Source of the DNA: Catellatospora sp. TT07R-123
GTDB taxonomy: Bacteria > Actinomycetota > Actinomycetes > Mycobacteriales > Micromonosporaceae
Direction of reading: 5' to 3'
DNA: 64,000 nt
NCBI RefSeq assembly: GCF_018327705.1
Contig: NZ_BNEM01000002.1
Span: forward strand, 1,798,001-1,862,000
In this document: piece after piece, positions 8,641-17,675 of the stretch
Layout: each line of letters opens with the position of its first letter
Numbering within the stretch: the first letter of the stretch is position 1
Program-made: the position numbers and the translations under genes
The notes under the pieces: model-generated
Told to the model about the DNA's origin: nothing
Seen by the model: the letters and a program-made list of their open reading frames with translations, nothing else
Database searches by the model: none

Positions 8641-9672
8641 TCAGTACGTGATGAAGCCGTACAGCGCCCGGTGGTTGGACTTCGTCGAGGCGACGGTGTA
8701 CCCGACCGGCGACGCCTGCACCGCGCCCCGCACGAACAGGTAGTCGATCTTGCTGGAGCCGCTGGTCGCCGCGGTGCCGTAGCCGGTCATCCCGTAGCCG
8801 CCCAGCGTGCTCGCGGGGATGCCGGTGCGGTTGGCGTCGATGCCGACGATGCGGATCGTGGACGCGTTCAGCAGGGCCGTCGCATCGGCGCCCAGGTGGA
8901 TGCCGGTGCCGCCGATGCCCTTGTCGCCGTCCCCGGCGCACGCGTTGTCGCGGTTCTCCTGCGGCAGGTGCATGGTCGCGACGAACACGCTGGTGCCGGT
9001 GTCCTTGAGGGTGAACCGGGCCGCGATCGCGCTGGTGCGCTTCCACTTGTACTGGTCGGTGCTGTCCGGGTCGGCGTTCGGCGGCTTGTACAGCGTGCAC
9101 CCGGCCCCGTCGGCGTAGGACGTGCCCGGCTTGAGCCAGCCCGCGCTCCAGTACTTCGACACGTCGGTCAGGGCCAGCCGCCCGGAGTGGTAGACGATCG
9201 CGTTGGTCTGCTTCTTCTTCAGGTCGCCCAGCGACTGGTCGTCGCAGCGGTGGGTGCTGCCCCACGGCTCCGGGTCGTCCCACACCACGATCGCCTTGTA
9301 CGTCCCCGCCGCCAGCCCGAACTTCGCCGACAGCTGGTCGGCGTAGGCGGAGGCCTGCCCGGTGCCGCGCACCTGCTGCACGATCAGGACGTCGGGCGCC
9401 TTGACCCCGCTGGTGCCGGTGTGCCCGGCGTCGTCGACGAGCATCGAGGTCAGGTGGTCGGGGCCCGAGACGCGGGTGCAGGACCCGTCGGAGTTGTTGA
9501 CGACCAGATTCTCGATGTTGTTGTCGTAGACGCGCAGCACCCGGTCCGCGGCGGCGGCCGCCTGGGCCGCGGGCGGCGCCGAGTGCGCCACGGCGGGCGG
9601 CACCGCCGCCACCGAGGCGGCGACGGCGGCCGCGACCGCCAGGTTACGAAGGCGCTTGGCCCTGACCAGCAT
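8641..9672 (-). CDS. Secreted endonuclease/exonuclease/phosphatase-fold protein
   Basis: A 343-residue exported protein. A signal peptide (residues 1-about 33, ending AHSAPPA) precedes an EEP/DNase I-like domain. Strand motifs include RVLRVYDNNIENL (Asn of the metal site), PDVLIVQQVRG (Gln in place of the usual Glu), VATMHLPQE, IVGIDANR (Asp-x-Asn) and the C-terminal SNHRAL (catalytic His). Family members cleave phosphodiesters in nucleic acids, inositol phosphates or sphingomyelin; the substrate here is not evident. ATG at 9672 is followed by a Lys/Arg n-region. Single gene. Confidence 0.85.
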   Translation of the reverse strand: MLVRAKRLRNLAVAAAVAASVAAVPPAVAHSAPPAAQAAAAADRVLRVYDNNIENLVVNNSDGSCTRVSGPDHLTSMLVDDAGHTGTSGVKAPDVLIVQQVRGTGQASAYADQLSAKFGLAAGTYKAIVVWDDPEPWGSTHRCDDQSLGDLKKKQTNAIVYHSGRLALTDVSKYWSAGWLKPGTSYADGAGCTLYKPPNADPDSTDQYKWKRTSAIAARFTLKDTGTSVFVATMHLPQENRDNACAGDGDKGIGGTGIHLGADATALLNASTIRIVGIDANRTGIPASTLGGYGMTGYGTAATSGSSKIDYLFVRGAVQASPVGYTVASTKSNHRALYGFITY

Positions 9673-9750
9673 GATGATCCTTCCGCGACGGATGTACGGA
9701 ACATCATCTATATGCGGCCTACACCGGGACTACAGGTCCGCCACAGCGGC

Positions 9751-10317
9751 TCACGCCGGATCGACGGTGCGCCGCAGCAGCCAGGCGTGCTTGCCCAGCT
9801 GCCGGGCCCGGGTGAACGCGAAGTCCTCGAACAACTCGACGGTCGCGCTGAACAGGAACCGCGACTGCGCCTCACGTCCGGCGGTCGCCTCCGAGATCGC
9901 CTCGACCATGCCCCCGCCCGCCCGCGCGATCTGGTCCAGGGCGCCGGCCACCGCCGCCCGCGCGACGCCCTGGCCGCGATGCCGCTTGTCGACGTAGACG
10001 CAGGTGATCCGCCAGTCCGGGCGCGGCGGGTGGCCGCTGACGTACGCCCGCTTGTGCTTGATGTTGGTCAGCTCCTCCGGGCTGCCCCACTGGCACCAGC
10101 CCTGGGCGGCGCCGGACTCGTCGAGCACCAGCGCCGCGTGGGCGCGACCGGCCCGGACCAGGTCCTGCTTGGCCTCGCGGTTGCCGATCAGGCGCTGGCC
10201 GTACTCGGGATGGAAGCCCATGCACCAGCAGCCGCCGAAGATCCCGTTGTTGCGCTCGACCAGCTCGGCGAACGCGTCCCAGGTCTCGGCGTCCAGGGTC
10301 CGGATCGTGTACGCCAT
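9751..10317 (-). CDS. GNAT-family N-acetyltransferase
   Basis: A 188-residue GNAT protein. The acetyl-CoA loop is ITCVYVDKRHRGQGVARAA (motif A: a beta-strand, then R/Q-x-x-G-x-G/A). The N-terminal half carries GGCWCMGFHPEY, a motif found in a subfamily of actinobacterial GNATs of unknown substrate. It starts with ATG at 10317, 7 bp after the stop of the alpha/beta hydrolase, so the two genes are probably cotranscribed in the order hydrolase then acetyltransferase. Confidence 0.88.
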   Translation of the reverse strand: MAYTIRTLDAETWDAFAELVERNNGIFGGCWCMGFHPEYGQRLIGNREAKQDLVRAGRAHAALVLDESGAAQGWCQWGSPEELTNIKHKRAYVSGHPPRPDWRITCVYVDKRHRGQGVARAAVAGALDQIARAGGGMVEAISEATAGREAQSRFLFSATVELFEDFAFTRARQLGKHAWLLRRTVDPA

Positions 10318-10324
10318 CGCCGGT

Positions 10325-11008
10325 TCAGCCCTCGGCGGCCGCGGCCAGCATCGCGGCCAGCTCCGCCGGGCGGGTGAACATGGGCCAGTGCCCGGAGTCG
10401 ATGTCGACGAACTCGACGTGCTTGGCCTGCGCCAGCTCGGGCACGTCCCCGGCGGCGATCCACTCCTGCGCCTGCGCGGGGGTGAACTCCGGGCAGATCA
10501 CCACGACGGGCACGTCGAACCGGCGCGGGTCGGCCAGCCGCACCAGGCCCTTGGCCACGCCCTCGGGCACCGGGACCGCGGCGGCGGCGATCGCGGCACG
10601 GGTCTGCGCGTCGAGGTCGACGGCGTCGGGCCCCTCGAACGGCTCCCAGCCCGGGAACGGCATCACCCCGTCGACCACCTCGAAGAACGGGGCGTACGGC
10701 TGCCCGTCGCCGTTCGGGAAGCCGCCGATGAGCGCCGCCTTCGCGACCCGCTCCGGCCGGGCGTCGGCGGCCAGCCACGCCAGGGAGCAGGCGGCCGAGT
10801 GCCCGACGACCAGGCACGGGCCCGACGCGGCGTCCACGGCGGCCACCACCGCCGCGACCTGGTCGCCGAGCGTCGCCGAGCTGGTGCCGTCGCCCTGGCC
10901 GGGCAGCGTGACCGGCACGGGCCGGTGGCCGAGGCCGGTCAGGGCGGGCACGACGTCGTCCCAGGCGGAGCCGTCGAGCCACAGGCCGGCGATGAGCAGG
11001 ATATCCAT
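10325..11008 (-). CDS. Alpha/beta-hydrolase
   Basis: A 227-residue alpha/beta-hydrolase. The oxyanion region is near LIAGLWLDGSAWD. The nucleophile elbow is VVGHSAACS (Ser71), and the catalytic His lies near residue 207 in DSGHWPMFTRP. No signal peptide, so cytoplasmic. It resembles small esterase/lipase-like hydrolases of the RsbQ/EstE type. It is divergent from a WYL-domain regulator across 131 bp that contain an inverted repeat, which suggests direct control by that regulator. The substrate is unknown. Confidence 0.87.
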   Translation of the reverse strand: MDILLIAGLWLDGSAWDDVVPALTGLGHRPVPVTLPGQGDGTSSATLGDQVAAVVAAVDAASGPCLVVGHSAACSLAWLAADARPERVAKAALIGGFPNGDGQPYAPFFEVVDGVMPFPGWEPFEGPDAVDLDAQTRAAIAAAAVPVPEGVAKGLVRLADPRRFDVPVVVICPEFTPAQAQEWIAAGDVPELAQAKHVEFVDIDSGHWPMFTRPAELAAMLAAAAEG

Positions 11009-11053
11009 GATCTTTTATCTCCCGGTCGTACGGTCGAAGTCGGGTCCGGCGGG

Positions 11054-11093
11054 CCGGAACTCCTCACCCGCCCCACGCTAGAGGCAGTTCCGG
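11054..11093. promoter_or_regulatory. Candidate operator between hydrolase and WYL regulator
   Basis: CCGGAACT (11054-11061) and AGTTCCGG (11086-11093) form perfect 8-bp inverted arms separated by 24 bp, in the divergent promoter region. The position suits autoregulation and control of the hydrolase by the neighbouring regulator. No experiment is implied. Confidence 0.45.
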
Positions 11094-11139
11094 ACGATCG
11101 GCTTCCGGATCGCCAGCCCGAAACGCGTACTCTGCTCGG

Positions 11140-12111
11140 ATGCAGGCTGAGACCAGTCCCACCGCGCGGGCGCTGCGCACCCTGGAGATCCTGCAGACCC
11201 GCCCCGGCACCACCGCCGACCAGCTCGCCGAGCGGCTCGGGGTCACCGAGCGCGCCGCCCGCCGCTACATCGCGATCCTGCGGGAGGCGGGCATCCCCGT
11301 CGACTCGGCCCGGGGCCCGCACGGCGGCTACCGGCTGCGGCGCGGCACCCGGCTGCCACCGGTCGTGTTCACCCAGGCCGAGGCGCTCTCACTGGTCATG
11401 GCGGTGCTGGACGGCCACCCTGCCGCCGCCGACTCCGACGACCTGGTCGGCACCGCCCTGACCAAGGTCATCCAGGCACTGCCCGACGGCGTCGGGCGGC
11501 AGGCCGCCGCGCTGCGCGAGCACGCCGCCGCGGTGCCCGACCGGTATTCCGCGCGCCCCGACCCGGCCACGGCCAGCGCGCTGGTCACCGCCGTGGCGGC
11601 CCGGCGCCGGGTGCTGGTGGCCTACCGCGGCGAGTCGGGCAGCCAGTGGGAGGCCGAGGTCGACCCGTGGGCGGTGGTGGTGCGGCACGCGCGCTGGTAC
11701 CTGCTGTGCCACTCGTACCGGGCCGACGCGGTGCGCACGTACCGGATCGACCGGATCCGGGCGGTGGAGCCGACGCCGTACGGCTTCACCCCGCCCGAGG
11801 GCCTGGACCCGGTCGCCACGTTGGAGCAGCACCTGGGCGTCGGCTGGCAGTTCCCCACCCGCGTCGTGTTCGACGCCCCGCCGGAGCGGGTCGCCCCGTG
11901 GATCCGGCCGCCGATGGGTCGGCTGGAGCCGCTCGGCGACGGGTGCGTGCTGGTCGGCAGCACCCGCAACCCCGCCATGTACGCCCAGGAGTGGCTGTCG
12001 GTCATCCCGCTGCCGTTCCGCGTCGAGGGCGGCCCGCAGCTGCGCGCCGCGGTCGCCGAGCTCGCCGCCCGGTTCACCGCCGCACTGGACGGCCCGGCTG
12101 GACAGCACTGA
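11140..12111 (+). CDS. YafY-type HTH/WYL-domain transcriptional regulator
   Basis: A 323-residue regulator. An N-terminal HTH_11-type winged helix (about residues 8-65, QLAERLGVTERAARRYIAIL) leads into a helical linker. The WYL domain runs from about 145 (VAYRGESGSQWEAEVDPWAVV, then RWYLLCHSYRADAVRTYRIDRI) to a C-terminal WCX-like segment. WYL domains sense small ligands or single-stranded DNA. It sits divergently beside the hydrolase-acetyltransferase pair, which is its likely target. The ATG at 11140 is the first codon of the conserved N-terminus. Confidence 0.92.
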   Translation: MQAETSPTARALRTLEILQTRPGTTADQLAERLGVTERAARRYIAILREAGIPVDSARGPHGGYRLRRGTRLPPVVFTQAEALSLVMAVLDGHPAAADSDDLVGTALTKVIQALPDGVGRQAAALREHAAAVPDRYSARPDPATASALVTAVAARRRVLVAYRGESGSQWEAEVDPWAVVVRHARWYLLCHSYRADAVRTYRIDRIRAVEPTPYGFTPPEGLDPVATLEQHLGVGWQFPTRVVFDAPPERVAPWIRPPMGRLEPLGDGCVLVGSTRNPAMYAQEWLSVIPLPFRVEGGPQLRAAVAELAARFTAALDGPAGQH

Positions 12112-12134
12112 GTCCGGTGCGCCACGATCCCGGC

Positions 12135-12518
12135 ATGCGATCACGGATGTCCGGGATGTGGTGGGGTGCGGCCATCGAGGCGCCCGACCCGGCCGCGCTG
12201 GCCCAGTTCTACGCCGACCTGCTCGGCTGGCCGATCGTGCACACCGAGCCCGGCACCGCCGTGCTCGGCACGCCGGGCGGGGTGAGTTTCCTGGTGTTCC
12301 AGCAGGCCGACGGCTACCAGGCGCCGACGTGGCCGCCCGGTCCAGGCGACCAGCGGCCGATGATGCACCTGGACTTCCAGGTCGGCGACCTCGACGACGC
12401 GGTGGCCGAGGCGGTGGCGCTGGGCGCGACCGTGGCCGCAGCCCAGCCGCGCGAGAACGTCCGCGTCCTGTTCGACCCGGCCGGGCACCCGTTCTGCCTG
12501 TGCCGCGACGACGGCTGA
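12135..12518 (+). CDS. VOC (glyoxalase/bleomycin-resistance) family protein
   Basis: A 127-residue protein with the paired beta-alpha-beta-beta-beta modules of the vicinal oxygen chelate fold. The first module is IEAPDPAALAQFYADLLGWPI; the second is HLDFQVGDLDDAVAEAVALGA, ending in the conserved FDPAGHPFCLC. The metal-ligand positions His (MMHLDF) and His (GHPF) are present. Members may be dioxygenases, isomerases or drug-binding proteins; the substrate is unknown. It lies 23 bp after the WYL regulator and is probably cotranscribed. An alternative ATG at 12147 would shorten it by four residues. Confidence 0.88.
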   Translation: MRSRMSGMWWGAAIEAPDPAALAQFYADLLGWPIVHTEPGTAVLGTPGGVSFLVFQQADGYQAPTWPPGPGDQRPMMHLDFQVGDLDDAVAEAVALGATVAAAQPRENVRVLFDPAGHPFCLCRDDG

Positions 12519-12705
12519 TCCAGAACCGGTAGACCCACAGGGTGCACTGCCTGCCGCCGTTCATCCGCTGGGCGTCGACGAGGCTGACATTACCCGGTCA
12601 AGACGCCCACCAGGAAGCGGTACGGACGCCGCTACCGCTGGCCCGTTCGGCCACCGCCCAGTATGGTTGATCCCAACATATTCCCGGTCATCGAGGTCTG
12701 GGCAG

Positions 12706-13837
12706 ATGCCGACACGCGCAATGGCGCCGACGGCCGCCGTCACCGGCGTGCCCGACGAACCCGCCCGCGCCAGCCTCGGCGCCCTGCTGCGGCAGGTGCA
12801 CCTGTCCGGCCCCTGTCGCGGGCCGCACTGGCCGACCGCATGAACGTCAACCGCAGCACCATCCTGACGCTGACCCGGCTGCTGCAGACCGCCAACCTCG
12901 TACGCGAGCGGCAGCAGCCCGGCGAAGGCCGCTCCGGACGCCCGTCCCTGCTGGTCAGCCCCGCCGCCGACCGGGCCTGGGTGCTCGCCTTCGACGTGGC
13001 CGTCGACCGGCTGACGGCCGCGATCTGTACCGGGGCGCCCCGCCCGGCGCCGTCTGCGTGGGCGTCGGCGCGTCGTACTGCGGCATGATCCGACCCGGCG
13101 ACGGCATGGTCCGGTATGGACCGTACCTAGGCTGGGTCGACCAGGCGTTCGGCGCCGAGCTGGGCGAACGCCTCGGCCTGGGCATGGCCGTCGCAGTCGG
13201 CAACGAGGCGCACCTGGGCGCCCTGGCCGAGCACCAGCGCGGCGCGGGCACCGGCGTGCAGAACCTCATCTACCTGCACGGCGACGTCGGCGTGGGCGGC
13301 GCCGTCATCGTCGGCGGCGAGGTCCTCGACGGCGACGCGGGCTACGGCTGCGAACTCGGCCACATGCTGGTCAACCCGACCGGCGGCCGCCTGTGCTCCT
13401 GCGGCGGCCACGGCTGCCTGGAGGCCGAGGTCGGCGAGCGGGCCCTGCTGGACGCCGCGGGCCGCCCGGCCGACGCCATCGGCCGCGACGCGGTGCGTGA
13501 GGTCGTCGCGGCCGCCGGGCGCGGCGACCTGGCCGCGCAGCAGGCGCTGGCGCGGATCGGCGACTGGCTCGGCATCGGCGTGGCGAACCTGATCAACCTG
13601 TTCAACCCGGCGCTGCTGGTCTTCGGCGGGATGATGCGCAAGGTGTTCCTCGGGTCGCAGGCGCAGGTGCGCGCCCGGATCGCCCGGCACGTGCTGCCGG
13701 TGTCGCGGGAGCGGGTGCGGTTGTCGGTCGCGGGGCTCGGCGACGACACGCCCCTGCTCGGCGCGGCCGAGCTGACCTTCGCTGACCTGCTGGCCAACCC
13801 GCTGGGCGTGCTCGCCCGCCGCGAGCGATCGGGCTGA
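12706..13837 (+). pseudogene. ROK-family repressor, broken by a frameshift and an internal deletion
   Basis: The ROK architecture is spread over three frames. Frame 1 from the ATG at 12706 gives the N-terminus up to LRQVHLSGP. At the C-run 12810-12813 (four C where five would keep the frame) the reading must shift to give LSRAALADRMNVNRSTILTL, the HTH. That frame continues to about 13035 (AWVLAFDVAVDRLTAA). The rest (GAVCVGVGASYCGM, then the zinc motif CSCGGHGCLE and the sugar-kinase fold to 13837) is in a third frame. Roughly 45-50 residues normally found at that join are missing. The C-terminal part could still be translated from an internal start, but a working repressor is unlikely. Confidence 0.82.
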
Positions 13838-13933
13838 GCAGCGGGCCTGTCGGCCAGCTGAGATGTGCCCGGTTGGACGATCTTCATCTGCGGCTTTCCC
13901 CATAGGGTCGCCAGGTCCGAAACGGGGAGAACC

Positions 13934-14782
13934 ATGTCAGCCAGACGTCTCGCGCTGCTCGCCAGCGCCACCATCCTGCTTGCGGCCGGCTGCTCGTCGG
14001 CCCCGTCGAGCGACGCAGGACCGGCCACGCCGTCCGCCTCGGCAGCCGCCGAGACCTACGAGCCGAAGGCGGGCAGCTGCCTGAAGGTGCTCGGCGACCT
14101 CGACAAGCCCGCCCAGGACCGGCAGGCCGACAAGGTCGTCTCCTGCACCGAGTCCCACGACCTGCAGATCGTCGGCGCCGGTACCCTTGACCAGGGCCCG
14201 ACCACCGACGCGATGGACAAGGCATACCAGGACTGCGACGGGATGGCGCGCAGGTTCCTCCACGAGGACTGGCGCAACGGAAAGCTGGAGATTGGCGTCT
14301 TCCACACGAAGTCCGCGAGCAGGTCCGACGGCGTCCGCTGGTGGGAATGCGCCCTGATCCCGTACTACGCGTACGACTCTCCGAACTCCACCGACCAGGA
14401 CCTGTCCGGCGGCATCCCGGCGAAGCTGCGGTACGGCTGCCAGACCTTGAACGAGGTCAACGGCAAGCTCGCCGACATCCACGACGTCGCCTGCTCCACC
14501 CCGCACCAGGCTGAGTACACCGGTGCGATCGTCATGCCGGTCGGCACCAAGTACCCGACCGACGCCGCCAGCTGGAAGTCCATCCACACCCGCTGCCGGG
14601 CCGTGGTCGCCGCGTACGTCGGGGTGTCGAAGTCCTACCCCGACATGGACATCTATAGCGAGCCGCTGCGCACCAGGGACGACTGGGCGAAGCGGCGCGA
14701 CGTGCGCTGCTTCATCTACCTGTGGCCGAAGAAGATGACCGGCTCGGCCAAGGGCACCCACGGTAAGGGCGTGCCCTGGTAG
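13934..14782 (+). CDS. Septum-formation-family lipoprotein
   Basis: A 282-residue predicted lipoprotein. A signal sequence with lipobox LLAAGCSS puts the lipidated Cys near residue 20. A short Ser/Ala/Pro linker follows, then two copies of a cysteine-bearing module: AGSCLKVLGD...VSCTESHDLQIVG and YGCQTLNEVNG...VACSTPHQAEYTG. The pattern Cys...Val-x-Cys-x-x-x-His is that of the actinobacterial septum-formation domain (PF13845 type), thought to act at the outer membrane face near division sites. The ATG at 13934 has GGGGAGA upstream and gives a clean signal peptide. A perfect hairpin terminator follows. Confidence 0.8.
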   Translation: MSARRLALLASATILLAAGCSSAPSSDAGPATPSASAAAETYEPKAGSCLKVLGDLDKPAQDRQADKVVSCTESHDLQIVGAGTLDQGPTTDAMDKAYQDCDGMARRFLHEDWRNGKLEIGVFHTKSASRSDGVRWWECALIPYYAYDSPNSTDQDLSGGIPAKLRYGCQTLNEVNGKLADIHDVACSTPHQAEYTGAIVMPVGTKYPTDAASWKSIHTRCRAVVAAYVGVSKSYPDMDIYSEPLRTRDDWAKRRDVRCFIYLWPKKMTGSAKGTHGKGVPW

Positions 14783-14812
14783 CCGAACCACCTTCGCGGG
14801 CACCCTTTCGTA

Positions 14813-14844
14813 CGGACCGGTCGGCCTTCCCGCCGACCGGTCCG
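14813..14844 (+). terminator. Strong hairpin terminator
   Basis: A perfect 13-bp stem (14813-14825 with 14832-14844, core GGACCGGTCGGC) with loop CTTCCC lies 30 bp after the septum-formation lipoprotein stop. Confidence 0.75.
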
Positions 14845-14975
14845 GTGTGGTCGGGCGGTCACTGCGGGTAGACGGGCAGAAAGCGGGGCTGGCCCTGGAC
14901 GGCCGGTCGCAGGTGCCGCAGGGTGTGGATTGCGCTATACCCGCCGGATCGTCCGCGCCCCTTCGGAGTCTGCCC

Positions 14976-17498
14976 ATGCCCCGTTCGACCCTGTCCCGCC
15001 GCGCCGTCGCGGCACTGGCCGCAGTGGCCCTGACCGCAGCCGGCTTCGGTGCCGCGCCCGCGGCCGCCGCGCCCAACCACACCACAGTGGTGAAGGCGGT
15101 GCCGTCCTCCGCCACGCCGGACATCAAGAACGGCACCGTCAACGCCATCTACGACGCCGGGTCGAAGATCATCGCGGCCGGTGACTTCACCACCGTACGC
15201 AACCGCGGCACCGAAGTGGACATCACCCGCAACTACGTCCTCGCCTTCGACAAGGCCACCGGCACGGTGGACACGGCCTTCGCGCCGACCGTCGACAGCG
15301 AGGTCGCCGCGGTGATCGCCGGACCCACCGCGGGCACGGTCTTCATCGCCGGCAAGTTCAACACCGTCAACGGGACGACCCGGCGCAAGGTGGCCCTGCT
15401 CAACGTCAGCAACGGCACCGTGGTCACCAGCTTCGCCGGGCCCGCCTTCAACGGCGCGGTCAAGGACATCGCCCTGGCCGGGAGCAGGCTGCTGGTCGGC
15501 GGCATCTTCACCACCGCGGGCAACACCAGCCCGCGCGGCGGCCTCGCCTCGGTGAACGCCACCACCGGTGCCCTGGACAGCTACCTGACCACTACGCTGA
15601 CCGAGAACCACAACTACGACGGCGTCAGCGGTGCCAGCGCCGGAGTGGGCGCCAGCAAGCTCGCCCTGGCCCCCAACGGCCAGCAGCTCGTGGTCATCGG
15701 CAACTTCAAGAAGGCCGACGGGGTGCTGCACGACCAGATCGTGAAGCTGGACCTGGGCACCTCGGCGGTCATCGCCGACTGGAACACCAGCCGCTACACC
15801 CCGCGCTGCGCCTGGTGGGCGTTCGACTCGTACATGCGCGACCTGGCCTTCGCGCCGGACAGCAGCTACTTCGTCGTGGTCTCCACCGGTGCCCCGAACG
15901 GCGGCACCCTGTGCGACGCCGCAGCCCGCTGGGAGGCCTCCGCCACCGGCACCGACGTCCAGCCGACCTGGGTCGACTACACCGGCGGCGACACGTACCT
16001 GTCGGTCGACATCAGCGAGCAGGCCGTCTACGTCGGCGGCCACTTCCGCTGGCTCAACAACAGCTTCGGCGGCGACAGCGCGAACGTCGGTGCGGTCGGC
16101 CGGCCCAGCATCGCCGCCCTCGACCCGGTCAACGGCCTGCCGCTGGCCTGGAACCCGGGCCGCCACCCGCGCGGCATCGGCGCCTCCGAGATGCTGGTCA
16201 CCCCGTCCGGCCTGTGGGTCGGCTCGGACACCGCCTTCATCGGCAACTACCAGTACCGTCGCGAGCGGATCGCGTTCTTCCCGCTGACCGGCGGCAACGC
16301 GCCGCACCCGACCAACACGGCCACGCTGCCCGGCAAGGTGTACCGCGCCGGTGTCCCGGTGCCGACCAACGTGCTCTACCGCGTCAACGCGGGCGGCTCG
16401 GCGGTCGCCGCGACCGACAACGGCCCGGACTGGGCCGGTGACGACGGCGGCAGCCCGAGCCCCTACCACAACCCCGAGAACAACACCGCCGGGTTCGGCA
16501 CCGTCGGCACCGTGGACGCCACCGTCCCGGCCACCACGCCCGTCGCGATCTTCTCGTCCGAGCGGTGGGACTCCGGCGGCGACCCGGAGATGGGCTGGCA
16601 CTTCCCGGTCACGTCCGGCACCGAGGTCGAGGTCCGGCTGTACCTGGCCAACCGGTACGACGGCACCGCCTCCACCGGCTCCCGCGTCTTCAACGTGGCG
16701 CTGGAGGGCACGACCGTGCTCGCCAACCTGGACCTGTCCGGCTCGGTCGGGCACAACGTCGCCACCATGCGCTCGTTCACGGTGACCAGCGACGGCTCGA
16801 TCGACATCGACTTCGGGCACGTGGTCGAGAACCCGCTGATCAACGGCATCGAGATCGTCAAGACCGGCCCGCCGCCGTCGGGCAACCCCGACGACGTCCA
16901 GGTCCGCTCGTACGACGGCGCGACCACGGTCGGCGCGACGAGCCTGGTCGCCAACCCGGACAGCACCACCTGGTCGACCGCCAAGGGCGGCTTCTGGGTC
17001 GGCGGCACCCTGTTCTACGGCATGAACGGCGCGCTGTGGCGGCGCACCTTCAACGGCACCACGTTCGGCACGCCGACGCTGGTCGACCCGTACCACGACG
17101 CCTACTGGGACACCGTGGACACCGACTCCGGCCAGACGTACGCGGGCTCGACCGTGAACTTCTACGCCGAGATCCCGAACACGACCGCCATGTTCTACAC
17201 GGCCGGGCGGGTGTACTACACGCTGTCCGGGTCGAACGAGCTCTACTGGCGCTGGTTCACCCCGGACAGCGGGATCGTCGGCGCGGACAGGTTCACCGTC
17301 GCCGGGGTCGGCGGCATGGGCGACACCGGCGGGCTGTTCCTGTCCGGCAGCACCCTCTACAAGGTCAACCGGACCACCGGCGCCCTGTCGTCGACCGCCT
17401 GGGCGGGCGGCGCGCCGACCGGGGCGTACACGGTGGTCAGCGGTCCGTCGCTGGACGGCACCGACTGGCGTGCGAAGGTCGTCTTCGTCGCCCCGTAA
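14976..17498 (+). CDS. Secreted beta-propeller-like protein with malectin-type domain
   Basis: An 840-residue exported protein. A signal peptide (to about residue 32, AAPAAAAPN) is followed by repeated strand blocks with AAGDFTTV, IAGKFNTVNG, VGGIFTTAG, VIGNFKKADG and YVGGHFRWLN (about residues 60-440), the rhythm of a delta-60-like beta-propeller. A malectin-like carbohydrate-binding domain follows at about 465-630 (YRVNAGGSAVAATDNGPDW, FNVALEGTTVLANLDL, DIDFGHVVENPLINGIEI). A third beta-rich block runs to the end. It is probably an extracellular sugar-binding or cell-wall protein; no catalytic site was recognised. The ATG at 14976 has GGAG about 10 bases upstream. Followed by a strong terminator. 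Confidence 0.83.
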   Translation: MPRSTLSRRAVAALAAVALTAAGFGAAPAAAAPNHTTVVKAVPSSATPDIKNGTVNAIYDAGSKIIAAGDFTTVRNRGTEVDITRNYVLAFDKATGTVDTAFAPTVDSEVAAVIAGPTAGTVFIAGKFNTVNGTTRRKVALLNVSNGTVVTSFAGPAFNGAVKDIALAGSRLLVGGIFTTAGNTSPRGGLASVNATTGALDSYLTTTLTENHNYDGVSGASAGVGASKLALAPNGQQLVVIGNFKKADGVLHDQIVKLDLGTSAVIADWNTSRYTPRCAWWAFDSYMRDLAFAPDSSYFVVVSTGAPNGGTLCDAAARWEASATGTDVQPTWVDYTGGDTYLSVDISEQAVYVGGHFRWLNNSFGGDSANVGAVGRPSIAALDPVNGLPLAWNPGRHPRGIGASEMLVTPSGLWVGSDTAFIGNYQYRRERIAFFPLTGGNAPHPTNTATLPGKVYRAGVPVPTNVLYRVNAGGSAVAATDNGPDWAGDDGGSPSPYHNPENNTAGFGTVGTVDATVPATTPVAIFSSERWDSGGDPEMGWHFPVTSGTEVEVRLYLANRYDGTASTGSRVFNVALEGTTVLANLDLSGSVGHNVATMRSFTVTSDGSIDIDFGHVVENPLINGIEIVKTGPPPSGNPDDVQVRSYDGATTVGATSLVANPDSTTWSTAKGGFWVGGTLFYGMNGALWRRTFNGTTFGTPTLVDPYHDAYWDTVDTDSGQTYAGSTVNFYAEIPNTTAMFYTAGRVYYTLSGSNELYWRWFTPDSGIVGADRFTVAGVGGMGDTGGLFLSGSTLYKVNRTTGALSSTAWAGGAPTGAYTVVSGPSLDGTDWRAKVVFVAP

Positions 17499-17516
17499 TC
17501 CCTGACCAGCACTGAC

Positions 17517-17550
17517 GTCCGGGCCGACCCCACGCGGGGCCGGCCCGGAC
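17517..17550 (+). terminator. Strong hairpin terminator
   Basis: Arms 17517-17531 and 17536-17550 (15 bp, one mismatch) with loop ACGC, 18 bp after the stop of the malectin-domain gene. Confidence 0.75.
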
Positions 17551-17580
17551 GCCGTTTCGGCCGCCGTCGGCCGTGGGTGC

Positions 17581-17644
17581 GTGCAGTTTCGGGGAAAGTG
17601 CAGGAATCTTGGCCCGGATTCGTGCAGTTTCCCCGAAACTGCAC
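17581..17644. repeat. 64-bp palindromic element, copy 1
   Basis: Two 28-bp arms (17581-17608 and 17617-17644) with two mismatches flank an 8-base loop starting TTGG. The outer 17 bp, GTGCAGTTTCGGGGAAA and its complement, pair perfectly. An element of the same length, arms and loop start occurs at 42677-42740. Both lie between genes. It could be a REP-like repeat, a non-autonomous mobile element or a protein-binding site. Confidence 0.85.
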
Positions 17645-17675
17645 TCTGGTGCGCCGGTCGCCTAGGCTCGGCGGC

